A DNA stretch of 64,000 bases from Dyella ginsengisoli LA-4 (GTDB taxonomy: Bacteria; Pseudomonadota; Gammaproteobacteria; Xanthomonadales; Rhodanobacteraceae), in assembly GCF_000334915.1 (NCBI RefSeq), contig NZ_AMSF01000010.1:62001-126000 (forward strand), given 5' to 3'. Under the pieces are notes generated by a model. That model saw only the letters and a program-made list of their open reading frames with translations. It was not told where the DNA came from and searched no databases. Both the position numbers and the translations under genes were made by a program. This document shows positions 51,288 through 60,352 of this stretch, piece by piece. How positions within the stretch are numbered: position 1 is the first letter of the stretch; the number at the start of each line of letters is the position of its first letter.

Positions 51288-51333
51288 TTTGTAATCAGTA
51301 GGTCGCGGGTTCGATTCCTGCTGCCGGCACCAG
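51288..51333. repeat. attR: 46-bp copy of the tRNA-Thr 3' end
   Basis: Identical to 38047-38092. Only the 3' part of a tRNA is present, so this is an attachment-site remnant and not a functional tRNA. Confidence 0.95.
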
Positions 51334-51344
51334 GTCATCCGTTG

Positions 51345-51366
51345 AAGGCCGCGCTTGCGTGGCCTT
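51345..51366 (+). terminator. Probable original terminator of tRNA-Thr
   Basis: Stem AAGGCCGC/GTGGCCTT (one G-T pair) with loop GCTTGC and a T-containing tail (TTTCCGTTTT). It lies 12 bases beyond attR, at the same spacing as the element-borne terminator beyond attL. Confidence 0.6.
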
Positions 51367-51398
51367 TCCGTTTTCGGGCGTGCGGAGCCGCCTGCCGT

Positions 51399-54299
51399 TT
51401 AGCCCGCGTCGGATCGCGACTCGGCAGGATGCTGACCGGATGTACGCGGGGCAGGGTCCTGGCCGGCCTTCCTGGCCGGCCGCTTCGTCGGATGCAGCGC
51501 GGCCGCCGAGCCCTCGCTGCGGTGCCCGAGCAGTTCGCCCAACGGCACCGGGCGCGCCACGCCGTGCCCCTGCACGTAGTCCACGCCCATCTCGCGGAGC
51601 AGATCGCGAGTCGTATCGTTCTCGACGAACTCGGCAATCGTCCGCAGACCGAAGATCTTGCCGATCTGGTTGATCGAGTCGACCATGGCGCGGTCGGCCC
51701 GGTCCGAGCGCATCTGGCGCACGAAGGCGCCGTCGATCTTCAGGTAGTCCAGCGGCAGATGCTTGAGATATCCGAAGGACGCCATGCCGGAGCCGAAGTC
51801 GTCCAGCGCGAAGCGGAATCCGCGTGCACGCAGGAGTCCGATGAATTTCTGCGCCTTGTAGATCTCCGAGATCACGGCAGTTTCGGTGACCTCGAAGCAG
51901 ATGCGCCCAGGAGACACCTGCTGTTCCGCGGCCATGGCCAGGATGTTTTCGGCAAAGCGCAGATCGCCGAGGCTGGCACCAGACAGGTTGATCGCGCAGG
52001 TGTGCACGTTCTCCATGCCGATCCGTCGCAAGGCGCCGAAGGTGGCGCAGACCACCCAGCGATCCACCGCCTGGATGAGTCCGTAGCGCTCGGCGGCGGG
52101 CAGGAACACCGAGGGCGGAATCAGCCGGCCGCCGGGTTCGCGCATGCGCAACAGCACTTCGAAGTGCAGCGGGGCGCCGGCGGCCGGTGCGGCAGGCTCG
52201 ATCCGCTGCGCGTACAGACAGAAAAGGTCCTGATCCAGTGCCTCGCGAACGCGGGCAGTCCACTGCACCATGCCGCGCCGGCGGCTCAGGTCGGCGTCGG
52301 TTGAGCGGTAGATCTGGATACGGTCGCGTCCTTTTTCCTTGGCGAGATAGCAGGCCGCGTCGGCCGCGCGGATGATGGCGGACAGGTCCTCGAAATCCGT
52401 GCCGATACCGACCAGTCCGATGCTCACGCCAACCGAGAAGGCGCGGCCATCGGCGTAGAAGCGGAAGCGCGATACCTGTTCGCGCAGCGCCTCGGCGACG
52501 CGCGCGGCATGTCGGAGCGTGCAGTCGTGAAGCAGTACGCCGAACTCGTCGCCGCCGAGCCGGGCCAGCGTATCGCCGTTGCGCAGGCTGCCCGGCATCA
52601 GGCAGGAAAGCTGGCGCAGCAACTCGTCGCCGGCCACGTGCCCGCAGGTGTCGTTGACGATCTTGAACTGGTCCAGGTCGAGAAACATCAGGGCATGGGG
52701 TACCCCGGTGCGACGGACCTGCTCCAGCGCCGCGCCCACGCGGTGTTCGAACTCGCTGCGGTTGATCAGGCCGGTCAGCGGGTCGTGCGTCGCCTGGTAG
52801 GTGATCTGTGCAGCGCTGGCCCGTTCCTGCCGCGCGTCGCGCAGCACCAGCACCGCGCCCCGGGTGCTGCCGTCCTGGCCCAGGATCAGCGAAGACGAGG
52901 CGTCAGCGGGAACCTCGCTGCCGTCGGGAAGCAGCAGTGCAGCACGGGCGGTCAGCGTCACCGGGTGCACTTCGGCCAGGGCCAGTGCGACCGGGTTGTC
53001 CAGTTCCTGCCGCGAGGCCTCGTCGATGAAGCGGCAGAGCGACGTCGCAGGTGCGCCATGCACGGATTCCCCGCTGGTCTGCAGCAGCGCTTCGGCACTC
53101 GGGTTCATGTAATCCACCCGCCCCTGGGCGTCGGTGGTGATCACCGCCTCGCGGATCGACTGCAGGGTCACGAGGGCCCGCGCCTTCTGTTCGAACAACT
53201 GCTGCTCGGCCAGTCGCTGCTCGGTGATGTCCCGCATCGCGCCGGCCAGGCGGGTGCGCCGGCCATGTTCGTCGCGCATGGCCCCGCCCTGCAGGCGGAT
53301 CCAGCGGGTTTCGCCGTGCGCCGACAGCAGGCGATAGTCGCACTCGTGCCCATCGTCGTCGCCGTCATCGGCGTTCACGCGGTGCGCGAACAGCGGACGG
53401 TCGACGGGGTGGAGCAGCTCCAGCATCCGTGCCAGTGGCACCAGCTCGGGCCAGTCAGGGTAGCCGAGTGCCGCCATGAAGCCCGGTGAGAGATGCACGG
53501 CCGCCCGGTCGACGTCGATGTCCCAGATCCCATGCCTGCTGGCCGCAATGGCGAGTTTCTGCCGTGCCTCGCTGAATTCGAGCGAAGCTGCCATCCGTCG
53601 CTCGCTGGCAACGGTACCGCGTGCCCGGGCCAGTCCCGCCCCGGTCAGCAGGGCGGCGCACATCAGCGTCACCAGCTGCAGCAGGGCCTCGGCCTGGCGC
53701 GACGCCTCGCCGAGTGCGGCGGAGAACTGCTTCTCCAGTGGAGTAGTGGCGCGATCGATGGCGCGAACCCTTTCCAGCGCCAGCACGGCGCGCGCCTGCC
53801 CGCCATGCTCGACCCGCTCGCGGATCTCCGCCGCTACCCGCATCAGGTCGAGGATCCGGGCGTCCGCATCGCGCCAGATGGCGATGGCACGCGCGACCGG
53901 GCCGTAGCCATGGAAATAGCGATAGAGCCGGATCATCCGCGGGAAATCGCCGGGATGATTGCCGCCCTGGGCGAAACCTTGCCCGACGACGCCGAGGTCC
54001 GGTGCCGGCTTGTCCAGTTCCATCCGTGCGGCGTGGTCGCCGAGCGGGACCGCGATCGCCTGCAGGTATCCCGCATAGTGCCGGGCATCGCCGGTGCGGA
54101 CGTACAGCTCCAGCTGCCGCACTGCTTCCTTCTGTCCCTTGGTCCACAGGCTCTCGCCGCCGACGTATGCGCGCGCGGCCGAGAGCGTGTCCATGCTGAA
54201 AAAGGACAGCAGGACGAGGAATGTGATGATCGACAGGAAGGGCCAGGTGATGGCGAGGACCCCTTTCGCGACCGTCCTGGCCGATGGGTGGGTGGACAT
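51399..54299 (-). CDS. Membrane-bound PAS-PAS-GGDEF-EAL protein
   Basis: About 966 residues. Two membrane segments (about 12-35 and 205-225) enclose a periplasmic helical sensor; two PAS domains follow (the first near 230-365 ending AMRDITEQR, the second about 375-500). The GGDEF domain has an intact LGGDEFGVLL, so cyclic-di-GMP synthesis is possible. The EAL domain reads FEVLLRM in the signature position, retaining the Glu, and has INLSGAS, FEVTETAV, DDFGSG and LKIDGAFV, so phosphodiesterase activity is also possible. The net activity cannot be told. A role in controlling exopolysaccharide is plausible but not shown. The 3' end reaches close to the element's right border. Confidence 0.88.
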   Translation of the reverse strand: MSTHPSARTVAKGVLAITWPFLSIITFLVLLSFFSMDTLSAARAYVGGESLWTKGQKEAVRQLELYVRTGDARHYAGYLQAIAVPLGDHAARMELDKPAPDLGVVGQGFAQGGNHPGDFPRMIRLYRYFHGYGPVARAIAIWRDADARILDLMRVAAEIRERVEHGGQARAVLALERVRAIDRATTPLEKQFSAALGEASRQAEALLQLVTLMCAALLTGAGLARARGTVASERRMAASLEFSEARQKLAIAASRHGIWDIDVDRAAVHLSPGFMAALGYPDWPELVPLARMLELLHPVDRPLFAHRVNADDGDDDGHECDYRLLSAHGETRWIRLQGGAMRDEHGRRTRLAGAMRDITEQRLAEQQLFEQKARALVTLQSIREAVITTDAQGRVDYMNPSAEALLQTSGESVHGAPATSLCRFIDEASRQELDNPVALALAEVHPVTLTARAALLLPDGSEVPADASSSLILGQDGSTRGAVLVLRDARQERASAAQITYQATHDPLTGLINRSEFEHRVGAALEQVRRTGVPHALMFLDLDQFKIVNDTCGHVAGDELLRQLSCLMPGSLRNGDTLARLGGDEFGVLLHDCTLRHAARVAEALREQVSRFRFYADGRAFSVGVSIGLVGIGTDFEDLSAIIRAADAACYLAKEKGRDRIQIYRSTDADLSRRRGMVQWTARVREALDQDLFCLYAQRIEPAAPAAGAPLHFEVLLRMREPGGRLIPPSVFLPAAERYGLIQAVDRWVVCATFGALRRIGMENVHTCAINLSGASLGDLRFAENILAMAAEQQVSPGRICFEVTETAVISEIYKAQKFIGLLRARGFRFALDDFGSGMASFGYLKHLPLDYLKIDGAFVRQMRSDRADRAMVDSINQIGKIFGLRTIAEFVENDTTRDLLREMGVDYVQGHGVARPVPLGELLGHRSEGSAAALHPTKRPARKAGQDPAPRTSGQHPAESRSDAG

Positions 54300-54627
54300 G
54301 CGGACTCCGGGAGCTTCACGACCTCCAAGGGGATTTCAGATGGTCCGGATACCTGCCCCAGCCGGGCGGGGCGGCCTCGCCGGGGCCGGATCCGGGCCAT
54401 GTCACGCTTTCGGCATCGGCATGGCGTCACTTGAGTCGCCGGGGCCGGCCCCGGCGCGATGCGCCTGAAAGCCCGCCCGACGCGGGTTAGAATGGGCGTT
54501 CAACCACGCCGGGCGTGCCTCGCACGTCCGGTACGGCGGGGCGGCGGCTCCCCGCTTTCACCGCGCAACGGCGCAACGTCCGCGCTTCCGGCAGACGGGG
54601 GCGGACGCTCCGATACGACGAGGCATC
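54300..54627. other. Divergent intergenic region, GGDEF-EAL gene and rocF
   Basis: 328 bases. The supported content is the rocF promoter at 54465-54493; the remaining GC-rich sequence, including the leader from about 54500 to 54627, has short inverted repeats (CGGGGCCGGCCCCGG) but no gene. Confidence 0.4.
54465..54493 (+). promoter_or_regulatory. Sigma-70-type promoter for rocF
   Basis: -35 CTGAAA (54465-54470), 17-base spacer, -10 TAGAAT (54488-54493). The start codon at 54628 implies a leader of about 125 bases. Confidence 0.6.
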
Positions 54628-55542
54628 ATGAGCAAGCAGAGCATTTCCCTGATTGGCGTTCCCACCGATATCGGCGCGGGTCATCGTGGCGCGTCGATGG
54701 GACCGGAGGCTTTGCGCGTGGCCCGTTTGGGCGAGAAGCTGACCAAGCGCGGGCTGCAGGTGCACGACCGAGGCAACCTGGCCGGTCCGCTCAATCCGTG
54801 GCAGCCGCCGACGGATGGCTACCGCCACCTGGCCGAGGTCGCCGCCTGGAACCAGGCGGTGTTCACCGCGGTGCAGGCCGAGCTCGCGGCCGGGCACCTG
54901 CCGATCATGCTCGGCGGCGACCACTGCCTGGCGATCGGTTCGATCGCCGCGGTCGCCGGCCATTGCCGCGCGCAGGGCAAGTCGCTGCGCGTGCTCTGGC
55001 TGGACGCGCATTCGGATTTCAACACCGCACTGGCCACGCCCTCGGGCAACATCCACGGCATGCCGGTGGCCTGCCTGTGCGGCAACGGCCCGAAGGAACT
55101 GGTGCAGATCGGCGGCCACGTGCCGGCGACCACGCCGGACGTATTCCGGCAGATCGGCATCCGCTCGGTGGACGATATCGAGAAGCAGCTGATCCGCGAC
55201 GCCCAGGTGCAGGTGTTCGACATGCGCCACATCGACGAGAACGGCATGAAGCGCACGATGGAGCTGGCGCTGGCCGGCATGGACGCGGACACCCACCTGC
55301 ACGTGAGCTTCGATGTGGATTTCCTCGACCCGACCATCGCGCCGGGCGTGGGCACCACGGTGCGCGGCGGCCCGAACTACCGCGAGGCGCAGCTGTGCAT
55401 GGAGATGATCGCCGACACCGGCCGCCTGGGTTCGCTCGACATCGTCGAGCTCAACCCGGCCTACGACAAGCGCAACCAGACCGCCAAGCTGGCGGTGGAC
55501 CTGGTCGAATCGCTGTTCGGCAAGTCCACCCTGATCCACTGA
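54628..55542 (+). CDS. rocF: Arginase
   Basis: About 304 residues. Binuclear manganese ureohydrolase converting arginine to ornithine and urea. Metal-binding motifs are intact: GGDHCLAIGS, WLDAHSDFNT and SFDVDFLDP. Length and the start MSKQSISLIGVPTDIGAGHRGASMGPEALR fit arginase better than agmatinase. trpS follows 16 bases downstream and could be cotranscribed. Confidence 0.93.
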   Translation: MSKQSISLIGVPTDIGAGHRGASMGPEALRVARLGEKLTKRGLQVHDRGNLAGPLNPWQPPTDGYRHLAEVAAWNQAVFTAVQAELAAGHLPIMLGGDHCLAIGSIAAVAGHCRAQGKSLRVLWLDAHSDFNTALATPSGNIHGMPVACLCGNGPKELVQIGGHVPATTPDVFRQIGIRSVDDIEKQLIRDAQVQVFDMRHIDENGMKRTMELALAGMDADTHLHVSFDVDFLDPTIAPGVGTTVRGGPNYREAQLCMEMIADTGRLGSLDIVELNPAYDKRNQTAKLAVDLVESLFGKSTLIH

Positions 55543-55558
55543 GCGGCAGCGCGCATCC

Positions 55559-56923
55559 ATGCAGACCCGAGTCCTTACCGGCATCACCACCACCGGCACG
55601 CCGCACCTGGGCAACTACGTCGGCGCGATCCGCCCGGCGATCGCCGCCAGCCGCCGCGACGAGGTAGACGCGTTCTACTTCATGGCCGACTACCACGCGC
55701 TGATCAAGAGCGACGACCCGGCGCGGATCGAGCGCTCGCGGCTGGAGATCGCCGCGACGTGGCTGGCCGCGGGACTGGACCCGGAACGCGTCACCTTCTA
55801 CCGGCAGTCGGACATCCCGGAGATCCCGGAGCTGACCTGGTTCCTCACCTGCGTAACCGCCAAGGGCCTGCTCAACCGCGCGCACGCCTACAAGGCGGCG
55901 GTGGACAAGAACCTCGCCGAGGGCGAGGACGCCGACGCGGGCATCACCGCCGGCCTGTACATGTACCCGGTGCTGATGGCCGCGGACATCCTCGCCTTCA
56001 ACGCGCACCAGGTGCCGGTGGGGCGCGACCAGATCCAGCACATCGAGATGGCGCGCGATATCGCGCAGCGCTTCAACCACATCTATGGCCGCGACTTCTT
56101 CGTGCTGCCGGAGGCGCTGATCGAGGACCAGGTGGCGACGCTGCCCGGCCTGGACGGCCGCAAGATGTCCAAGAGCTACGACAACACCATTCCGCTGTTC
56201 GCCGCGGGAGCGAAGGGCATGCGCGAGGCGATCATGCGCATCGTTACCGACTCGCGGATGCCGGGCGAGCCGAAGGATCCGGAAAGCTCGGCGCTGTTCA
56301 CCATCTTCCGCGCTTTCGCCAGCGAGACCGAAAGCCAGGCGTTCCGCACTGCGCTGGAAGAGGGCATCGGCTGGGGCGAGGCCAAGCAGGTGCTGTTCGA
56401 GCGCATCGAGGCCGATGTCGCGCCGATGCGGGCGCGCTACGACGAGCTGATGGCGAAGCCGGCGCAGATCGAGGCGGCATTGCAGGAGGGCGCGCGCAAG
56501 GCGCGGGCCATCGCCCGGCCGCTGGTGGCCGAGTTGCGTGATGCGATCGGTCTGCGTTCGGGCGCGATGGTGCCTGCCGCCACGCCTGCTGCCGCACCGG
56601 CGGCCCGGGCGGACAAGCCGCCGCGCTTCGCCAGTTTCCGCGATGGCGACGGCCGCTTCCGCTTCCGCCTGTTCTCCGGCGACGGCGAGGAACTGTTGCT
56701 GTCGCAGCCGTTCGACGACCCGAAGGCGGCCGGTGTGGTGCAGAAGCGCCTGCGGTCGCTGGGCGGAGCCGCCGCGGTGGTGCAGACCTCCGCGGCCGGC
56801 ACGATGCTGGAACTGGACGGCGTCGCCGTGGCCCAGTTGCAGCTCGGCGCCGGTGAAGCGGCGGCCGACGAGGCGCTGGTGCGTCTGCGCCAGGCGCTGG
56901 ACCAGCTGGCTGCACAGGACTGA
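55559..56923 (+). CDS. trpS: Tryptophanyl-tRNA synthetase with C-terminal YegP-like extension
   Basis: About 454 residues against 330-350 for the usual bacterial enzyme. The class I signatures are present: GTPHLGNY at 13-20 (HIGH) and GRKMSKSYDN near 200 (KMSKS). After about residue 350 an Ala/Pro linker leads into an extra ~100-residue domain, RFASFRDGDGRFRFRLFSGDGEELLLSQPFDDPKAAGVVQKRL, which resembles the small DUF1508/YegP fold. The extension is in the same frame with no sign of a frameshift. Its role is unknown. Confidence 0.92.
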   Translation: MQTRVLTGITTTGTPHLGNYVGAIRPAIAASRRDEVDAFYFMADYHALIKSDDPARIERSRLEIAATWLAAGLDPERVTFYRQSDIPEIPELTWFLTCVTAKGLLNRAHAYKAAVDKNLAEGEDADAGITAGLYMYPVLMAADILAFNAHQVPVGRDQIQHIEMARDIAQRFNHIYGRDFFVLPEALIEDQVATLPGLDGRKMSKSYDNTIPLFAAGAKGMREAIMRIVTDSRMPGEPKDPESSALFTIFRAFASETESQAFRTALEEGIGWGEAKQVLFERIEADVAPMRARYDELMAKPAQIEAALQEGARKARAIARPLVAELRDAIGLRSGAMVPAATPAAAPAARADKPPRFASFRDGDGRFRFRLFSGDGEELLLSQPFDDPKAAGVVQKRLRSLGGAAAVVQTSAAGTMLELDGVAVAQLQLGAGEAAADEALVRLRQALDQLAAQD

Positions 56924-56930
56924 TCTCCCC

Positions 56931-57254
56931 ATGCGCTACCTCGCCCTGCTGCTGCTCGCGCCCTGGCTCGCCGTACTCGGCTGGGCCTATTTCGCCTACC
57001 CGAAAAGCCTGCCGCGTACCGTGGGGCGGCGTGCGTTCGACCTGACCGCGCTGCTCGCGGCCGCGGTCGCCACGGTCGGTGCGGCCGTGCTCGGCTACGA
57101 GGCGGTTGAACTGCCCCACGTCGACCAGTTCGGCCGGGCCAGCGGAGCGATCTGGCAGCAGGTGTTGCCGGCGCTGTACGGCTACGGCGCCTGCGTGGCG
57201 GTCCTGCTGCTGGCGCTGGGACTGCGCTGGCTGGTGTGGGGGCGGCGTCGCTGA
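56931..57254 (+). CDS. Small membrane protein, three hydrophobic segments
   Basis: About 107 residues: hydrophobic segments at about 3-22, 38-56 and 83-102, with a basic C-terminus (WGRRR). It follows trpS by 7 bases. No family recognised with confidence. The ATG at 56931 is the first reasonable start after the trpS stop. Confidence 0.65.
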   Translation: MRYLALLLLAPWLAVLGWAYFAYPKSLPRTVGRRAFDLTALLAAAVATVGAAVLGYEAVELPHVDQFGRASGAIWQQVLPALYGYGACVAVLLLALGLRWLVWGRRR

Positions 57255-57386
57255 CGCACGCAAACGGTGCCGGCTGCGGCATGATCGGCTGCATCGGGCT
57301 GGCCCGTTCCGGAGAGTCCCCTTGTCGTCCCTCGCTTTCACCATCGTCGCCCGCCGTATCGCCGGCCGCCGTCGGAGCGTGACGCG

Positions 57387-58616
57387 GTGAACGGGTGGGT
57401 CGGCCTGGCGGTGGCGCTCGGCATCGGCCTGCTGATGGGCGCCGAGCGTGAGCGCCGCAAGGGCGTGGGCACCCAACGGGCGGTGGCCGGCATCCGCACC
57501 TTCGCGGTGGTGGCCGTGCTGGGCGCGGTATGCGCCAGCGTGGACCTGCGCCTGCTGGTCGCGGCGCTGCTCGCGCTCACCGGGCTGCTGGCGGTCGCCT
57601 ATGCGCGCGACCGCAGCGAGGATCCCGGGCTGACCACGGAAACCGCACTGATCGCCTGCCTGGTGCTGGGCGGCATGGCGGTGGAACACCCGGCGCTGGC
57701 TGCCGCCACCGGCGTGGCGGTCACCGGGCTGTTGGCATCGCGCGACTGGCTGCACCGTTTCGTCAGCGGTGTGCTGACCACTGCCGAACTCAACAATCTG
57801 CTGGTGCTCGCTGCCGCCACCCTGATGGTGCTGCCGCTGATTCCGGATCGCGCGATGGGGCCGTTCGGCGCGATCCAGCCGCACACGATCTGGATCATCG
57901 TGATCCTGGTGATGGCGATCGGTGCCGCGGCACACGTGCTGCTGCGCTGGCTGGGCAGCGGTCTCGCGCTGCCGCTGGCAGGTCTGCTGTCAGGCTTCGT
58001 CTCCAGTGCCGCCACCATCGGCGTGATGGGAGCACGCGCCCGCAGCCTGCCGGACCAGCGGCCGCGCGCGGTTGCCGCCGCCGTGTTGTCCACCGTGGCG
58101 ACCTTCATCCAGATGTCGGTGATCCTGGCGGTGGCGGATGTGCATGTGCTGCAGCGGCTGGCCGTCCCGTTGCTCGCTGGCGGCCTGGCGGCCGCGCTGG
58201 TGGCCGTCATCGTCCTCTGGCGGACCCGTCATGCCGACGATGGCCGGGCGATCGAGGCCGGGGCCGCGGCCTTCAGCCTGAAGGGTGCGCTGATCCTCGG
58301 TGCGACCATCGCCGCGGTGCAACTGGTGGCCGCAGCGCTGCGCGCATGGCTGGGCGATGGAGGGCTGCTGCTCACCGCGGCGGTCGCCGGGCTGGCCGAT
58401 ACCCACGCTCCGGCTGCAAGCTTCGCCACGCTGTCTGCCCAGGGCAGCATCGCACCGGCGCAGGCGGTGGCACCGATCGTCGTGGCGCTGACCACCAACA
58501 CCGTCTCCAAGGCCGTGATCGCCGCCGCCGCCGGCGGCCGGACGTTCGCCCGCCCGGTGATCGCTGGCCTCGCGGTGGTGCTGCTGGCGACCTGGGCCGG
58601 TTTGCTGCTCGCCTGA
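57387..58616 (+). CDS. MgtC/SapB-DUF4010 membrane protein
   Basis: About 409 residues with roughly 11-12 membrane segments. The N-terminal MgtC/SapB part has LAVALGIGLLMGAERERRKG and AGIRTFAVVAVLGAV; the C-terminal DUF4010 part has FIQMSVILAVADVHV and ADTHAPAASFATLSAQG. Proteins of this fusion are putative transport or envelope-stress proteins without a settled substrate. The start is GTG (MNGWVGLAVA). Confidence 0.82.
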   Translation: MNGWVGLAVALGIGLLMGAERERRKGVGTQRAVAGIRTFAVVAVLGAVCASVDLRLLVAALLALTGLLAVAYARDRSEDPGLTTETALIACLVLGGMAVEHPALAAATGVAVTGLLASRDWLHRFVSGVLTTAELNNLLVLAAATLMVLPLIPDRAMGPFGAIQPHTIWIIVILVMAIGAAAHVLLRWLGSGLALPLAGLLSGFVSSAATIGVMGARARSLPDQRPRAVAAAVLSTVATFIQMSVILAVADVHVLQRLAVPLLAGGLAAALVAVIVLWRTRHADDGRAIEAGAAAFSLKGALILGATIAAVQLVAAALRAWLGDGGLLLTAAVAGLADTHAPAASFATLSAQGSIAPAQAVAPIVVALTTNTVSKAVIAAAAGGRTFARPVIAGLAVVLLATWAGLLLA

Positions 58617-58708
58617 TCGCGGTCAGGTGCTTGCGGCGCTGCGCCCCATCGAACTCCGTGCGCGCGGCCGCTAACGTGGGCGGCTGATCGAACGCGGTAT
58701 TCCCCCTC

Positions 58709-59113
58709 ATGACCGACAGTTACGACGACCTGCAGGCGAGCTACGGGCGCTGCCTGCGCAAGGGCCACTTCATCGAGCGCTTCTACACGCTGTTCATGGG
58801 CAGCCACCCGGACATTCCGCCGCTGTTCGCGAACACCGATTTCAGCAAGCAGAACATGGCGCTGCGGCGAGGCATCAGCTCGGCGATCGTGCACGCGGCC
58901 GGCAGCCGGCTGGCCGAACGGACGATGGCAGGGATGGCCGACGTACACGGCTCGCGCGGCCGCGCGCCGGTGCCGCCGGCGCTCTATCCATACTGGGTCG
59001 ACAGCCTGATCGCCGCAGTGGCGGAGTTCGATCCGGAGTACACGCCCCAGCTTGGCCAGCGCTGGCGCCAGGCGATGGACGCCACCACGGCGTTCTTTGT
59101 CAGCCGCTACTGA
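58709..59113 (+). CDS. Single-domain globin
   Basis: About 134 residues. Globin-type helices are visible: FIERFYTLFMGSHPDIPPLF, NMALRRGISSAIVHAAG, ADVHGSRGRAPVPPALYPYWVDSLIAAVAEFDPEYT and QRWRQAMDATTAFFVSRY. Candidate haem ligand is the His in MADVHGSRG. It probably binds oxygen or NO, or acts as a sensor. Independent gene with a 92-base upstream gap. Confidence 0.75.
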   Translation: MTDSYDDLQASYGRCLRKGHFIERFYTLFMGSHPDIPPLFANTDFSKQNMALRRGISSAIVHAAGSRLAERTMAGMADVHGSRGRAPVPPALYPYWVDSLIAAVAEFDPEYTPQLGQRWRQAMDATTAFFVSRY

Positions 59114-59173
59114 GCGGCATTCCGGCGGACGACGGGCTCGGCGCCCGTCGCCCGTCGTGCGAACATCGCGGTC

Positions 59174-59698
59174 ATGACCGCGCTTCGCTATCTCCAGGGC
59201 TACCCCGACCACCTGCAGGACCAGGTGCGCACGGCGCTGGCCGCCGGCCGGCTCGGCCGCTGGCTGGCCGAACGCTATCCCGAGCGCCACGACGTGCAGA
59301 GCGACAAGGCGCTGTACGCCTACACCATGGCGCTCAAGCAGTCCCATCTGCGCAACGCGCCGGGCATCGACAAGGTGCTCTACGACGCCAAGCTCGACGT
59401 GGTGAAGAACGCGCTCGGCCTGCACACCGCGATCTCGCGCGTGCACGGCGGCCGGCTGAAGGCGAAGAAGGAGATCCGCGTCGCCTCGGTGTTTCGCCAG
59501 GCACCGGCCGCGTTCCTTGAAACCATCGTGGTGCACGAGCTGGCGCACCTGAAGGAGCTGGACCACAACAAGGCGTTCTACCAGCTGTGCGAACACATGC
59601 TGCCGGACTACCACCAGCGCGAGTTCGACCTGCGCGTGTACCTCACCTGGCGCGACCTGGCGCCGCCGGTCGATGCCACCGGCGAAGAAAAGGAATGA
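59174..59698 (+). CDS. YgjP/WLM-type metallopeptidase
   Basis: About 174 residues. The zinc motif VVHELAHLKELDHNKAFYQL (HExxH with a downstream H) is the YgjP form of the M48-like group. Usual family length is 160-240. Physiological substrate is not known. Its stop overlaps or abuts the next gene. Confidence 0.82.
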   Translation: MTALRYLQGYPDHLQDQVRTALAAGRLGRWLAERYPERHDVQSDKALYAYTMALKQSHLRNAPGIDKVLYDAKLDVVKNALGLHTAISRVHGGRLKAKKEIRVASVFRQAPAAFLETIVVHELAHLKELDHNKAFYQLCEHMLPDYHQREFDLRVYLTWRDLAPPVDATGEEKE

Positions 59699-59700
59699 CG

Positions 59701-60339
59701 ATGGATGACGCGGCCCTGCAGGGCACCCTGCGCCGATTGTTCGAACGCCACGGGGTGGAACTGGAGCCGGACGAGGACGGCTGGCTGCTCACCGACGGCG
59801 ACTTTCCCGCGATCCGTGCGCACTGGCGTCCCGGCACGGGCGCGGACCCCGGCCGGCTTGACGTCGATGTGGTGGTGGACGAGGAGCGCTGCCTGGAAGA
59901 CAGCTTTGCCGGCGCCGACGCACGCGAAGCGCTGGCGGCGTTCGAGCAGTCGAGTTTCCACCTGCTGCTGGCCGCTTGCTGGTATCTCACCGACGACCGG
60001 CGCATGCGCATCGCCGCATGGGACATCGGCGTGCGCACCTGGGACGTGTTCGTCGGGCCGCTGGTGATGCGGCCGCCCGCCAGCGAGCCGTTGCCCACGC
60101 CGGCCGACGCCGCGCTGGCCCTGCAGCAGGCGGTGGCTCAGCTCCCGCTGGCCCCGCAACTGCACTGGATCCACCTGTTGCATCGCCGAACGGGCGACGG
60201 CGCCGTGACCCGCGAGGCGCTGCTCGACGGGGAGCCGTGGCCCGCCGGCACGGCGATGCTGGAGGCCGGCGCGTGGCCGGAACTGTCGCCGGACACCGCG
60301 GCGCGGCAACTGGTGCTGCTGGACGTGCGCGACTACTGA
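59701..60339 (+). CDS. Conserved soluble protein of unknown function (DUF6348-like)
   Basis: About 212 residues. It has no membrane segment or catalytic motif. The central segment LDVDVVVDEERCLEDSFAG and AFEQSSFHLLLAACWYL looks like the family annotated DUF6348, an assignment from memory. The ATG at 59701 is favoured because AAGGA lies 6-8 bases upstream; an ATG at 59695 would put the site too close. Confidence 0.65.
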   Translation: MDDAALQGTLRRLFERHGVELEPDEDGWLLTDGDFPAIRAHWRPGTGADPGRLDVDVVVDEERCLEDSFAGADAREALAAFEQSSFHLLLAACWYLTDDRRMRIAAWDIGVRTWDVFVGPLVMRPPASEPLPTPADAALALQQAVAQLPLAPQLHWIHLLHRRTGDGAVTREALLDGEPWPAGTAMLEAGAWPELSPDTAARQLVLLDVRDY

Positions 60340-60352
60340 ACACGCCTAGCTG

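Larger units (their letters stand above)
38047..51333. mobile_element. Integrated element in tRNA-Thr, phage-satellite-like (PICI type), 13.3 kb
   Basis: Bounded by perfect 46-bp repeats. From the right end leftwards it holds a tyrosine integrase, an AlpA-like regulator, a small conserved gene, a primase-helicase, an iteron cluster, two divergent small regulatory genes, two coiled-coil or acidic phage-type proteins, a TerS-like protein, two large ejection-type proteins and several tiny unknown genes. Large terminase, portal, capsid, tail and lysis genes were looked for and not seen. Integrase-alpA-primase-origin-terS is the layout of phage-inducible chromosomal islands in Gram-negative hosts. 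The alternative is a prophage that lost its structural core. Confidence 0.8.

Noticed and set aside
51288-51333. Second tRNA-Thr
   Set aside because: Only the 3' 45 bases are present; no acceptor 5' strand or D-arm. It is the attR copy.
51399-54299. Degenerate, inactive EAL domain because the motif reads EVL
   Set aside because: The catalytic Glu of the signature is kept and the other metal-binding motifs appear intact, so inactivity cannot be claimed from this change.
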